From: Kocuria rosea subsp. polaris
GTDB lineage: Bacteria > Actinomycetota > Actinomycetes > Actinomycetales > Micrococcaceae
Direction of reading: 5' to 3'
DNA length: 64,000 bases
NCBI GenBank assembly: GCA_023896275.1
Contig: MLDA01000002.1
Location: forward strand, 124,001-188,000
In this document: piece after piece, positions 38,967 to 46,633 of the stretch
Layout of the letters: the number at the start of each line of letters is the position of its first letter
Position numbering within the stretch: position 1 is the stretch's first letter
Position numbers and translations under genes: made by a program
Notes under the pieces: generated by a model
Seen by the model: the letters and a program-made list of their open reading frames with translations, nothing else
What the model was told of the DNA's origin: nothing
The model's database searches: none

Positions 38967-39782
38967 ATGTCCGTCACTTCCGGATACGTCCACATCTCCG
39001 TTCGCAATGCCCAGAACCGCGCCGCAGCAGCACAGCGCCAGGCCTCCAGTCATGCTGGCTACGGTGCCGCGGCGCCGCAGCGTCCGCTGCACGCTGTGCC
39101 GGGTATTCAGGAGCGGCAGCCCATGACCGCGCCGATGCCCGTCGTCTCGCAGAACAGCCAGGCACGCGGCCCCCAAGCGGTCAAGAGTGATACGGAAGCG
39201 CGCGGCTTTGTCCTCTACGTCGGCATGGACGAGGCGACCGCCCAGGCCGCCGGCACGTCCCTTGGCAAGCTCGCCACACAGGTGCGCGCCTTCCTGCAGA
39301 CGCTGGCCCCCGACGCCAAGACCCATGCCGCCGTAGCGCTCGCTCCGGCCGACGCGCAGGGCGACAATATCGACGTCGTGCGCCAGGCGCTCGGGGACCC
39401 GACGGTCTCCCGCCGGCCCCGCGCAGAGGCGGCCCGTGCCCAGCAGGCAGCCCCGCGGCCCTCCGGTGTACTCATTGACCTTTCCCGGCGCGAGGTTCAC
39501 CTCGACGGCGAGTCGCTCAACCTCACCTACAAGGAGTTCGAGCTGCTCAACTACCTCGTGGAGAACGGCACGCGCACCGTCGGCCGCGAGGAGCTGCTCA
39601 CCAACCTGTGGCGCAATGCGGAGGAGATCCCGAACGAGCGCACCATCGACGTGCACATCCGGCGTCTGCGCTCCAAGCTCGGGCGCCTGGCCAACACTGT
39701 TCGCACCGTGCGCGGCCAAGGCTACCGCTTCTACGAGCACCCCGAGGTCGTCGTCTGGGCCGCCCCGGAGTACTCCATCTAG
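38967..39782 (+). CDS. Orphan winged-helix (OmpR-type) regulator lacking a receiver domain
   Basis: 271 residues. Residues 168-256 are a full OmpR/PhoB-type DNA-binding domain: VLIDLSRREVHLDGESLNLTYKEFELLNYLVENGTRTVGREELLTNLW, NERTIDVHIRRLRSKLGR, VRTVRGQGYRF. The first 75 residues are disordered (Ala/Gln/Pro). Between them, residues 80-145 hold a separate small domain beginning GFVLYVGMDEATAQAAGTSL and containing THAAVALAPADAQGDNIDVVRQAL; it has no DD/D/K receiver residues. It looks like a Micrococcaceae-specific family. ATG 38967 has GAGGT six bases upstream. A CRP-type site lies in its promoter region. Confidence 0.85.
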   Translation: MSVTSGYVHISVRNAQNRAAAAQRQASSHAGYGAAAPQRPLHAVPGIQERQPMTAPMPVVSQNSQARGPQAVKSDTEARGFVLYVGMDEATAQAAGTSLGKLATQVRAFLQTLAPDAKTHAAVALAPADAQGDNIDVVRQALGDPTVSRRPRAEAARAQQAAPRPSGVLIDLSRREVHLDGESLNLTYKEFELLNYLVENGTRTVGREELLTNLWRNAEEIPNERTIDVHIRRLRSKLGRLANTVRTVRGQGYRFYEHPEVVVWAAPEYSI

Positions 39783-39800
39783 TTAGAATCAGCCATCGCA

Positions 39801-39830
39801 GCGGCCGTTCCCCATCAGGGGAGCGGCCGC
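39801..39830 (+). terminator. Intrinsic-type hairpin after wHTH regulator
   Basis: Arms 39801-39813 and 39818-39830, 13 pairs with a single G-U, loop ATCA. It lies 18 bases after the stop codon, with only a scattered T downstream. Confidence 0.75.
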
Positions 39831-39870
39831 GAGTCGCTTAACGGATCTTCTGCGCGGATAGGGTTGAGGC

Positions 39871-40395
39871 ATGAGCGACCACCACATCAAGCGCCTGCTG
39901 CTGCTGAGGCATGCCAAGGCCGCCTTCCCGTTCGGCGTTGACGACCACTCGCGACCGCTGGGCTCCAGCGGTGATGCGGCCGCTCCGCTCGCCGGCCGCT
40001 GGATGGTGGAGAACGGTGTGGTCCCCGACTACATCGTCTGCTCGGATGCCCTCCGTACCCGCTCGACGTGCGCGTGGGTCTCGAGTGAATTGGGCGAGGC
40101 TGGTCCGACGCCGTACATCGACTCGCGTGTCTACGGTGCAGGTCCCGCCCGGTTGCTGTCGATCATCAACGAGACTCCGGAGACCGTCAGGACGCTGCTG
40201 GTCATCGGGCACCTGCCGACGGTCCAGGAGCTCGCTATGAATCTGGCGTCCAAGGAGTCGGACGAGTCCGCCGTGATGGACCTGGCGACGGAGTACCCGC
40301 CGCTCGGGCTGACGCTGCTGGAGGCGACCAAGCCGTGGGCCGAGCTCGACGGCCGGGACGCACGCGTCACCCGGTTCGCGGTGCCGCGACCATAG
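39871..40395 (+). CDS. SixA-like phosphohistidine phosphatase
   Basis: 174 residues of the histidine phosphatase superfamily, SixA branch. The catalytic LRHAKAAFP (RHG-type motif with H15), SDALRTRSTC with the second Arg, and IGHLPTVQEL with the second His are present. SixA-type enzymes remove phosphate from protein histidines; the target here is unknown, and small-molecule activity cannot be excluded. Start appears leaderless: TAGGGT, TGAGGC, ATG 39871. Confidence 0.88.
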   Translation: MSDHHIKRLLLLRHAKAAFPFGVDDHSRPLGSSGDAAAPLAGRWMVENGVVPDYIVCSDALRTRSTCAWVSSELGEAGPTPYIDSRVYGAGPARLLSIINETPETVRTLLVIGHLPTVQELAMNLASKESDESAVMDLATEYPPLGLTLLEATKPWAELDGRDARVTRFAVPRP

Positions 40396-40446
40396 GCTGC
40401 ACCGTTCGCTCCGTGGTGGGCGGCGCAACCGGCCGCTGAACGCAGA

Positions 40447-40472
40447 AAAGGCCCCGCCGAAGCGGAGCCTTT
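40447..40472 (-). terminator. Terminator of tRNA-Arg
   Basis: Arms 40462-40472 and 40447-40457 with loop CGAA (TTCG on the transcribed strand), ten of eleven pairs, followed on the minus strand by TTTTCTGCG. Confidence 0.75.
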
Positions 40473-40483
40473 CCTGATTCTTG

Positions 40484-40557
<74 letters not shown>

Positions 40558-40702
40558 ATATTTTGTTGTTTTCGCCGCCCGCCGTGCGTTCGACCTGTTC
40601 AACTATACACACGCTCTTTTGGGGTGCAAAATCGGATGCCTCCTCTCGTGGCCCACGAGGCGTTGATTTGTCGCCCTATGCTGGTTCCCCTAGACCGGTC
40701 TA

Positions 40703-40718
40703 TGTGACCTTAATCACA
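40703..40718. promoter_or_regulatory. Perfect CRP/GlxR-type site upstream of pckG
   Basis: TGTGACCTTAATCACA matches TGTGA-N6-TCACA at all ten defined positions. It is centred about 156 bases before the chosen ATG and about 125 bases before the candidate transcription start. Carbon-source control of gluconeogenesis by a cAMP receptor-type protein is the obvious reading. Confidence 0.7.
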
Positions 40719-40802
40719 ATTGGGTTGTGCGAAACCCCGGAAATCCGGGGGAGTGCCCGTCCGGGAGTCCCGGTACCAGCCGGTAGTGCGAAGTCCATCA
40801 CA

Positions 40803-40830
40803 TTCGAGGCAATAGCTGCGCCCGTAGCAT
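40803..40830 (+). promoter_or_regulatory. Candidate pckG promoter
   Basis: TTCGAG (40803-40808), 16 bases, TAGCAT (40825-40830). The start of transcription would be near 40837, giving a 30-base leader that contains the GGAGGGA ribosome binding site. Assigned by eye; other promoters nearer the CRP site are possible. Confidence 0.35.
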
Positions 40831-40866
40831 CGATACACCAGTAACAGCCCAATGGAGGGAATGGAC

Positions 40867-42708
40867 ATGAGCGAGAGCTCCACCAAGCAGGTCGACGACG
40901 CGCGGACCACGGCGCCTACTTCTCACGCGGCTCTGTCCGCTTGGGTGGCCGAGGTTGCCGAGATGACGAATCCTGCAGAGGTGTATTGGGTTGACGGCAG
41001 CCAGGAGGAGAACGACCGGCTGACCGCTGAGCTCGTCCAGACTGGAACATTTCGCCGGCTCAACGACGAGACGTTCCCCAATTCCTTCGCCGCCTTCTCC
41101 GACCCGGCCGACGTCGCCCGGGTCGAGGAGCGGACGTTCATCTGCTCGAAGGAGGAGAAGGACTCCGGCTTCACCAACAACTGGATGGACCCGGCGGAGA
41201 TGAAGGGCGTCCTCACGGAGCGCTTCACCGGCGCAATGGCAGGGCGCACGATGTACGTGATCCCATTCGTGATGGGACCCCTCGACGCCGAGCAGCCCCA
41301 GTACGGGGTCGAAATCACCGACTCCGCCTACGTCGTCGTTTCCATGCGCATCATGGCGCGCATCGGCACCGACGTGCTGCGCAAGATGGAGGCCGAGAAC
41401 GCGTTCTTCGTGCCGGCGCTGCACTCCGTCGGCGCACCGCTGGCGCCGGGCCAGGACGACGTCGCCTGGCCGTGCAACCCGGAGAAGTGGATCGTGCACT
41501 TCCCCGAGGAGCGCTCGATCTGGTCCTTCGGTTCCGGCTACGGCGGAAACGCCCTCCTCGGCAAGAAGTGCTACGCCCTGCGTATCGCCTCGGTCATCGC
41601 CCGCGACGAGGGCTGGCTGGCCGAGCACATGCTCATCCTCCGGCTGACGAGCCCCGAGGGCCGCTCTTACAACATCGCGGGCGCCTTCCCGTCGGCGTGC
41701 GGCAAGACCAACCTGGCGCTGCTCGACCCGACGATCGACGGCTGGAAGGCCGAGACCCTCGGCGACGACATCAACTGGATGCGCATCGGCAAGGACGGCG
41801 AGCTGCGCGGCGTCAACCCGGAGTACGGCCTGTTCGGTGTCGCCCCCGGCACCGGCTGGTCCACGAACCCGAACGCGATGCGCGCCATCGCCAAGGGAAA
41901 TTCCGTCTTCACCAACGTCGCCCTCACCGACGACGGCGGCGTCTGGTGGGAGGGCATGACCGACGAGGTCCCGGAGCACCTGACCGACTGGCAGGGCAAC
42001 GACTGGACGCCGGAGTCGGGGCGCCCGGCAGCGCACCCGAACTCCCGTTTCTGCACGCCCATCAGCCAGATCGACATGCTCTCCGACGAGTACTACAGCC
42101 CCGACGGCGTCGAGATCCACGCGATCCTCTTCGGCGGCCGGCGTAAGACCACCATCCCGCTGGTGACCGAGGCCCGCTCCTGGGCCAACGGCGTCTTCAT
42201 GGGGTCGACGCTCTCGTCGGAGACCACCGCCGCGGCCGCCGGCGCCGTCGGCGTGGTGCGCCGCGACCCGATGGCCATGCTCCCCTTCATCGGCTACAAC
42301 GCCGGTGACTACCTGAACCACTGGGACAAGATCTCCGGCCTGCTCTCCGCGGAGCGACGCCCCAAGATCTTCCTCGTGAACTGGTTCCGCCGCACGCAGG
42401 ACGGCGGGTTCGCGTGGCCCGGTTTCGGCGACAACTCGCGAGTGCTGAAGTGGGTCGTCGAGCGCATCGAGGGCACGGCTGACGCCAACGAAACCCCGAT
42501 CGGCTTTGTCCCCACGGGCGATTCGATCGACCTGACCGGCTTGGCCGACTACACCGCGGCCGACGTCGAGGCCGCTGTCAACGTCGACAAGGACGAGTGG
42601 ACGGCCGAGATCGACGGCATCGAGCAGTGGTACGCGAACTTCGGCGAAGCCCTGCCGGCGTCGCTGCGCGACGAGCTCGACGGGCTGAAGGAACGCCTCG
42701 GCGCCTGA
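40867..42708 (+). CDS. pckG: Phosphoenolpyruvate carboxykinase (GTP)
   Basis: Decarboxylates and phosphorylates oxaloacetate to PEP with GTP, the entry step of gluconeogenesis. 613 residues, GTP-type length. The phosphate loop is [13 protein letters not shown] with the reactive Cys of the GTP class; the [12 protein letters not shown] stretch, NYFRR-like [20 protein letters not shown] and the metal-binding His/Lys/Asp residues are in place. Of three clustered in-frame ATG codons, 40867 is preferred because GGAGGGA lies eight bases upstream; the first, at 40852, lacks one. PEP carboxylase at the left end of the window catalyses the opposite carbon flux. Confidence 0.97.
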   Translation: MSESSTKQVDDARTTAPTSHAALSAWVAEVAEMTNPAEVYWVDGSQEENDRLTAELVQTGTFRRLNDETFPNSFAAFSDPADVARVEERTFICSKEEKDSGFTNNWMDPAEMKGVLTERFTGAMAGRTMYVIPFVMGPLDAEQPQYGVEITDSAYVVVSMRIMARIGTDVLRKMEAENAFFVPALHSVGAPLAPGQDDVAWPCNPEKWIVHFPEERSIWSFGSGYGGNALLGKKCYALRIASVIARDEGWLAEHMLILRLTSPEGRSYNIAGAFPSACGKTNLALLDPTIDGWKAETLGDDINWMRIGKDGELRGVNPEYGLFGVAPGTGWSTNPNAMRAIAKGNSVFTNVALTDDGGVWWEGMTDEVPEHLTDWQGNDWTPESGRPAAHPNSRFCTPISQIDMLSDEYYSPDGVEIHAILFGGRRKTTIPLVTEARSWANGVFMGSTLSSETTAAAAGAVGVVRRDPMAMLPFIGYNAGDYLNHWDKISGLLSAERRPKIFLVNWFRRTQDGGFAWPGFGDNSRVLKWVVERIEGTADANETPIGFVPTGDSIDLTGLADYTAADVEAAVNVDKDEWTAEIDGIEQWYANFGEALPASLRDELDGLKERLGA

Positions 42709-42719
42709 CGCTCTGGCAC

Positions 42720-42750
42720 GAGGGCCCCGGACCAGCGGTCCGGGGCCCTC
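42720..42750 (+). terminator. Strong hairpin after pckG
   Basis: Perfect 14-bp stem GAGGGCCCCGGACC (42720-42733) with 42737-42750, loop AGC, 11 bases after the stop. No T-run; a U-less, very stable GC terminator. Confidence 0.8.
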
Positions 42751-42787
42751 GCGCGTCCGGAGGCCCTGCCAGGCCGGGGCAGCGTGG

Positions 42788-42807
42788 CTAGGCGACGAAT
42801 CACCTAG
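42788..42807. promoter_or_regulatory. Candidate PadR operator
   Basis: CTAGGCGACGAATCACCTAG is a 20-bp near-palindrome with seven of eight outer pairs matching, placed directly upstream of the CAGAAT that precedes the PadR ATG by six bases. Autoregulation by PadR proteins at such sites is common; assignment is inferred. Confidence 0.45.
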
Positions 42808-42826
42808 TTGGTGGCAGAATGGGGCC

Positions 42827-43354
42827 ATGATTCTCGCGCGGCTGATCCTCGGTCTCCTGACCCTGGCGCCCATGACCGGGTACGACCTCAAGAAGCACTT
42901 CGACTCCAGCATTAATCACTTCTGGAACGCCGACAAGGCCCAGATCTATCGGACGCTGAACAAGCTCGTCGATGACGGGCTCGCCGTCGTGCGGGTCGTT
43001 GCGCAGGAGAACTACCCCGACCGCCAGGAGCACCACATCACGGAGGCCGGCCGCGCCGAGCTCGCCGCTTGGCTGCAGACCGGGCTCGACCCCGAACCGG
43101 TCCGTGAGCCGTTCCTGGCCCGGCTCTTCTTCTCAGGCGAGCTCGAACGGGAGGACGTCTTCCGGATCCTGCGTGCCCGTCGCTCAGAGGTGACGGACCG
43201 ACTCGAGGACTACCGCGCGCAGCGGGCGGGGCTCGGCGACGTCTCGGGCTTCGACCGCCGCGCCTTCTTGATGGCGGCCACGCTGGAGCGCGAGGTCAGC
43301 CGGACCGAAGCTGAGCTCAAATGGCTGCGCACCGTCGAGAGGAGCATGCCGTGA
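42827..43354 (+). CDS. PadR-family transcriptional regulator
   Basis: 175 residues. N-terminal winged helix LILGLLTLAPMTGYDLKKHFDSSINHFWNADKAQIYRTLNKLVDDGLAVV, the PadR pattern, followed by ITEAGRAELAAWL and a C-terminal helical dimerisation part. The start is probably leaderless (CAGAAT, GGGGCC, ATG). Its stop overlaps the GTG of the hydrolase gene (GTGA), so both are one operon. Confidence 0.93.
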   Translation: MILARLILGLLTLAPMTGYDLKKHFDSSINHFWNADKAQIYRTLNKLVDDGLAVVRVVAQENYPDRQEHHITEAGRAELAAWLQTGLDPEPVREPFLARLFFSGELEREDVFRILRARRSEVTDRLEDYRAQRAGLGDVSGFDRRAFLMAATLEREVSRTEAELKWLRTVERSMP

Positions 43355-44157
43355 GCGAGAAAGCCGACCGCGTCGAGGGCGAGCGCGCGGACTACCCGGA
43401 GGTGCACGCCTCGCGGCGCCCCCGCCCGGATGGGGAGCGGACGCAGACCCTCGTCTTCCTGCACAGCGGCATGACCGGCAACTGGTCGTGGCACCGCCAG
43501 GTCGAGGCTTTCGGCGACTACCGGGTCCTGACCCCGCACCTGCCCGGCTACGGCACCCGCCGCGACGAGGACTGGAACGGGTTCGACAGCGCGGCCGACG
43601 ACGTCGCGGCGTTCATCGCCGATCGGGTTGAAGCCGGGCGCGTTCACCTCGTCGGGCTCGGGCTCGGCGGGCTGGTCGGGCTGCACGTCCTGTCACGCCA
43701 CCCCGAGCTGATCGACAGCGCGATCCTCTCCGGTGTGCCGACGGTTGCCCCGGCTGCGCCCGCGCGCACCGGTGCCGCTGCGCGGCTGCGGATCTGGGGT
43801 GGCGAATGGTTCGCCAAGATGCAGGCCGGCGCCTTCGGTGTCCTCGAAGCCGCGGAGAACGACGACGTCTCCACGGAGACCGCTCGCGCCGTCGCCCAGG
43901 ACCTGGCCGCGGTGGTCCTGCCCGATGGGCTCGACGAGTTCGACGGCCCCGTGCTGCTGGCCGCTGGTGCCAAGGAGCCGCCGCACATCCGCAAGGGACT
44001 CGATTCGTTGGACGGTCGTTTTGAACACGCGCAAGTGCGCATCGCACCGGGGATGCACCACGCCTGGAATCTGGAAGAGCCGCTGCTGTTCAATGCGGCC
44101 GTGCGCCGCTGGGCTGAACGGCACGAGGCGCATCCCCGGCTGGCCGACCCCGCGTAA
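43351..44157 (+). CDS. Alpha/beta-hydrolase-fold protein lacking the nucleophile serine
   Basis: 268 residues with the full fold: FLHSGMTGNWSWHRQVEAF (oxyanion region), YRVLTPHLPGYGTR, the nucleophile elbow region, and the late VRIAPGMHHAWNLEEP holding the catalytic His. The elbow reads HLVGLGLGGLVGL instead of the GxSxG pattern: residue 104, where Ser is expected, is Gly (codon GGG). It therefore should not act as a serine hydrolase. GTG 43351 overlaps the PadR stop and has AGAGGAG seven bases upstream. It might be a binding or accessory protein regulated by PadR; that is inference. Confidence 0.85.
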   Translation: MSEKADRVEGERADYPEVHASRRPRPDGERTQTLVFLHSGMTGNWSWHRQVEAFGDYRVLTPHLPGYGTRRDEDWNGFDSAADDVAAFIADRVEAGRVHLVGLGLGGLVGLHVLSRHPELIDSAILSGVPTVAPAAPARTGAAARLRIWGGEWFAKMQAGAFGVLEAAENDDVSTETARAVAQDLAAVVLPDGLDEFDGPVLLAAGAKEPPHIRKGLDSLDGRFEHAQVRIAPGMHHAWNLEEPLLFNAAVRRWAERHEAHPRLADPA

Positions 44158-44199
44158 GCTGCGTGGCCCCCAGAGCCGGCGGCAGAGACAGAAACACGT

Positions 44200-44233
44200 C
44201 GGCCGGGCGACGAGCAGTGCTCGCGCCCGGCCG
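44200..44233. terminator. Bidirectional terminator hairpin
   Basis: CGGCCGGGCG (44200-44209) pairs with CGCCCGGCCG (44224-44233); a smaller GAGC/GCTC hairpin (44212-44222) can form inside. It lies between the convergent hydrolase and hypothetical genes. Confidence 0.7.
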
Positions 44234-44273
44234 GCGTCGTCGTGGGTGCCCTGGCGGGCGCGCCAGAGGGAGG

Positions 44274-44750
44274 CTAAGCCCAGACCTTCAGTTCGCTGGC
44301 TTCGGTGGCCGGCTCGGCGAAGGCCCAGACGGGCTCTTCCTCGTCGGGTGACGGCGCGGTGTAGGCCTGGATGACGGCGACGGCCCCGCCCAGGTTGTGC
44401 TCGGCGGCGGCGTGGATCGCGTCGGACCCGTTCTCGAGCAGCGTCACGTCGGAGATCATCGCGACGGCACGGAAGTCGTCCTTCTGCTCGGAGAGCAGGC
44501 TGACCAGATCGTCCATCATGGCGTCGGCGTCGATGTCCGCCTCCGGGTCCTCGGCGTCCTCGGCCGGCTGGACGGCGAGCAGGCGCATCTCGCCCTCGTC
44601 GTCCTCCGCCGCGGTGAGACCGACGGCGAACGGCAGGAAGACGCCGTGCGCTTCGAGCTGTTCGCGCGCGATGCCCAGCGAGGTGCCGAGCAGGCGGTTC
44701 AATTCGTCGTGGGCCGCGGCGCCGATCTCGGCGATGCGGTTTTCGCTCAT
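44274..44750 (-). CDS. Hypothetical acidic protein (158 aa)
   Basis: No named family. Highly acidic in the middle (AEDAEDPEADIDADAMMDDLV) with helical ends; begins IGAAAHDELNRLLG. No signal peptide or membrane helix. Its ATG overlaps the phosphomannomutase stop as ATGA, so the two are translated together and may be functionally linked; similar small acidic partners are seen next to this gene in relatives, as far as I recall. Confidence 0.75.
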   Translation of the reverse strand: MSENRIAEIGAAAHDELNRLLGTSLGIAREQLEAHGVFLPFAVGLTAAEDDEGEMRLLAVQPAEDAEDPEADIDADAMMDDLVSLLSEQKDDFRAVAMISDVTLLENGSDAIHAAAEHNLGGAVAVIQAYTAPSPDEEEPVWAFAEPATEASELKVWA

Positions 44751-46171
44751 GGTTGACTCCTGACGATGTCGAGCACGGTGTTTCTGATCAATTCCATGGT
44801 GTCATGTCCGGCAGCCTCGCCGTTGTAGCGCAGGAACGGTTCGGTGTTCGACGGGCGCAGGTTGAACCACCACGAGCCGTCCGTAGCGGCGATGGTCGTC
44901 CCGTCCATGGTGTCGAGACTCACCTTGCCGAAACGTTCCCCGTTGCCCGTGAAGTGCTGGACGACGGCGGCCGTCGCGCCGCCCTTGTCCACGACCTCGG
45001 AGTTGATCTCGCCCGAAGCGAAGTACGGGTTGAACTCCGCCGCGAGTTCGGAGAGCGGCTTCTGCTGTTCGCCGAGGGCGGCCAGCACGTGCATCGCCGC
45101 GAGCATCCCGGTGTCGGCGTTGAAGAAGTCGCGGAAGTAGTAGTGCGCGGAGTGTTCGCCGCCGAAGACAGCCTGCTCAGCGGCCATGACGGCCTTGATG
45201 AACGAGTGGCCCACGCGGGTCACGACGGCGCGGCCGCCCTCGGCCTCGACAAGCTCCGGGACGGCGCGCGAGGTGATGAGGTTGTGGATGACCACAGGAG
45301 TCGTTTCGCCGGCGGCCTGGGCGCGGGCGATCTCGCGGCGGGCGACCAGCGCGGTGATCGCCGACGGCGTCACGGGCTCCCCGCGCTCGTCGATGACGAA
45401 GCAGCGGTCGGCGTCGCCGTCGAACGCGAGACCGAGGTCGGCTCCGTGCTCCAGCACGCCGGCCTGCAGGTCCCGCAGGTTCTCCGGCTCGAGCGGGTTC
45501 GCCGGATGATTCGGGAAGGTGCCGTCGAGTTCGAAGTACATCGGCACGATCTCGAGCGGCAGCCCGGGCAGCAGGGTGTCGCCCAGCACGGCCGGGGTCG
45601 TGAGCCCGCCCATGCCGTTGCCGGCGTCGACCACGACCTTCAGCGGGCGGATCCCCGAGAGATCCACGAGCGAGCGCAGGTACGCGGCGTAGTCCGCCAG
45701 GACGTCCACCTCGGAGACGGATCCCCCCTCGACCGCGCCGGGCAGGCCGGAAGCGAGGTACTGCATCGCGGTGTCGCGGATGTCGTAGAGCCCAGTATCG
45801 GCGGAGACAGGCACGGCCCCGGCCTTGGCCATCTTCATGCCGTTGTACTGCGCCGGATTGTGGCTCGCGGTGAACACGACGCCGGCCGCGTCCCGGACGC
45901 CGCATGCGAAGTAGAGCTCGTCGGTCGAGATGAGGCCGAGCAGCTCGACGCGGCCGCCGCGGGCCGCGGCGCCGCGGGCGAACGCGTCGGCGAACTCCGG
46001 CGACGACGGCCGCATGTCCCGACCGACCAGTACGGTCTGCCCGGACAGCCCGAGTACGTCCACGAACGCGGCTCCGACGGCCTCGGCCGACTCTGCGGTC
46101 AGCGATTCGCCGACCAGACCGCGAACGTCATACGCCTTGAAGGCGTCCATCAAATCTACGTTGGTTTTCAC
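44747..46171 (-). CDS. manB: Phosphomannomutase/phosphoglucomutase
   Basis: Interconverts hexose 1- and 6-phosphates, feeding GDP-mannose and other nucleotide sugars. 474 residues. The phospho-serine loop is FTASHNPAQYNGMK (Ser in TASHNP), metal binding by LAFDGDADRCFV, sugar binding by FGGEHSAHYYFRDF and phosphate binding by RPSNTEPFLRYN. GTG 46171 has TAGGCT seven bases upstream, probably leaderless. Followed by the acidic hypothetical in the same operon. Preference for mannose or glucose phosphates cannot be told; gene symbol is by convention. Confidence 0.95.
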   Translation of the reverse strand: MKTNVDLMDAFKAYDVRGLVGESLTAESAEAVGAAFVDVLGLSGQTVLVGRDMRPSSPEFADAFARGAAARGGRVELLGLISTDELYFACGVRDAAGVVFTASHNPAQYNGMKMAKAGAVPVSADTGLYDIRDTAMQYLASGLPGAVEGGSVSEVDVLADYAAYLRSLVDLSGIRPLKVVVDAGNGMGGLTTPAVLGDTLLPGLPLEIVPMYFELDGTFPNHPANPLEPENLRDLQAGVLEHGADLGLAFDGDADRCFVIDERGEPVTPSAITALVARREIARAQAAGETTPVVIHNLITSRAVPELVEAEGGRAVVTRVGHSFIKAVMAAEQAVFGGEHSAHYYFRDFFNADTGMLAAMHVLAALGEQQKPLSELAAEFNPYFASGEINSEVVDKGGATAAVVQHFTGNGERFGKVSLDTMDGTTIAATDGSWWFNLRPSNTEPFLRYNGEAAGHDTMELIRNTVLDIVRSQP

Positions 46172-46288
46172 GTCTTAGAGCCTAGCGCCAGACCAGCGTC
46201 GCGTGGGGGACGGGTGGGGCGGAGACTCGATTGGCCGGGCCCAGTTTGGTTAATCCTTGTAAACTTGACTTAACGGGTCCGGTGGCGC

Positions 46289-46465
46289 CTAGAAGAGACT
46301 CGATCGGGCGGGCTCGGACTCGCTCGTATCCCAGATGGAATCGCCCGTTCGTTCCAGGTCCGGCGCACGCCGCGACCGCATCGCCGTGTAGTACAGAACT
46401 CCCGCCGCAACAGCGATCAGCAGCAGCATGATCGCCGAGATGGCCCAGTTTTCGATCCCCATCAT
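46289..46465 (-). CDS. Small single-helix membrane protein (58 aa)
   Basis: Short gene below the usual length cut-off. Two consecutive ATG codons at 46465 and 46462 follow GAGGG. The peptide has an N-terminal hydrophobic helix (about residues 8-27, IMLLLIAVAAGVLYY), then RSRR and a polar, acidic tail ending SSLF. Orientation is probably N-out, C-in. Upstream of manB by 117 bases on the same strand, divergent from recQ. No family recognised. Confidence 0.55.
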   Translation of the reverse strand: MMGIENWAISAIMLLLIAVAAGVLYYTAMRSRRAPDLERTGDSIWDTSESEPARSSLF

Positions 46466-46633
46466 CCCTCATTCTTCGGATGCTCGATGTTTGTACTCGG
46501 TCGGCGCCGGAAATCCTCCCGCACGCTTAGTATGAATGATAGTGCACTGCGTGCCTTTCAGCAAGGCGGAAGTTGTCCACAATCGGTACGTGACGGCCGC
46601 AACGTGCGGTTGCCGCCTGACATACTGGCGGGC

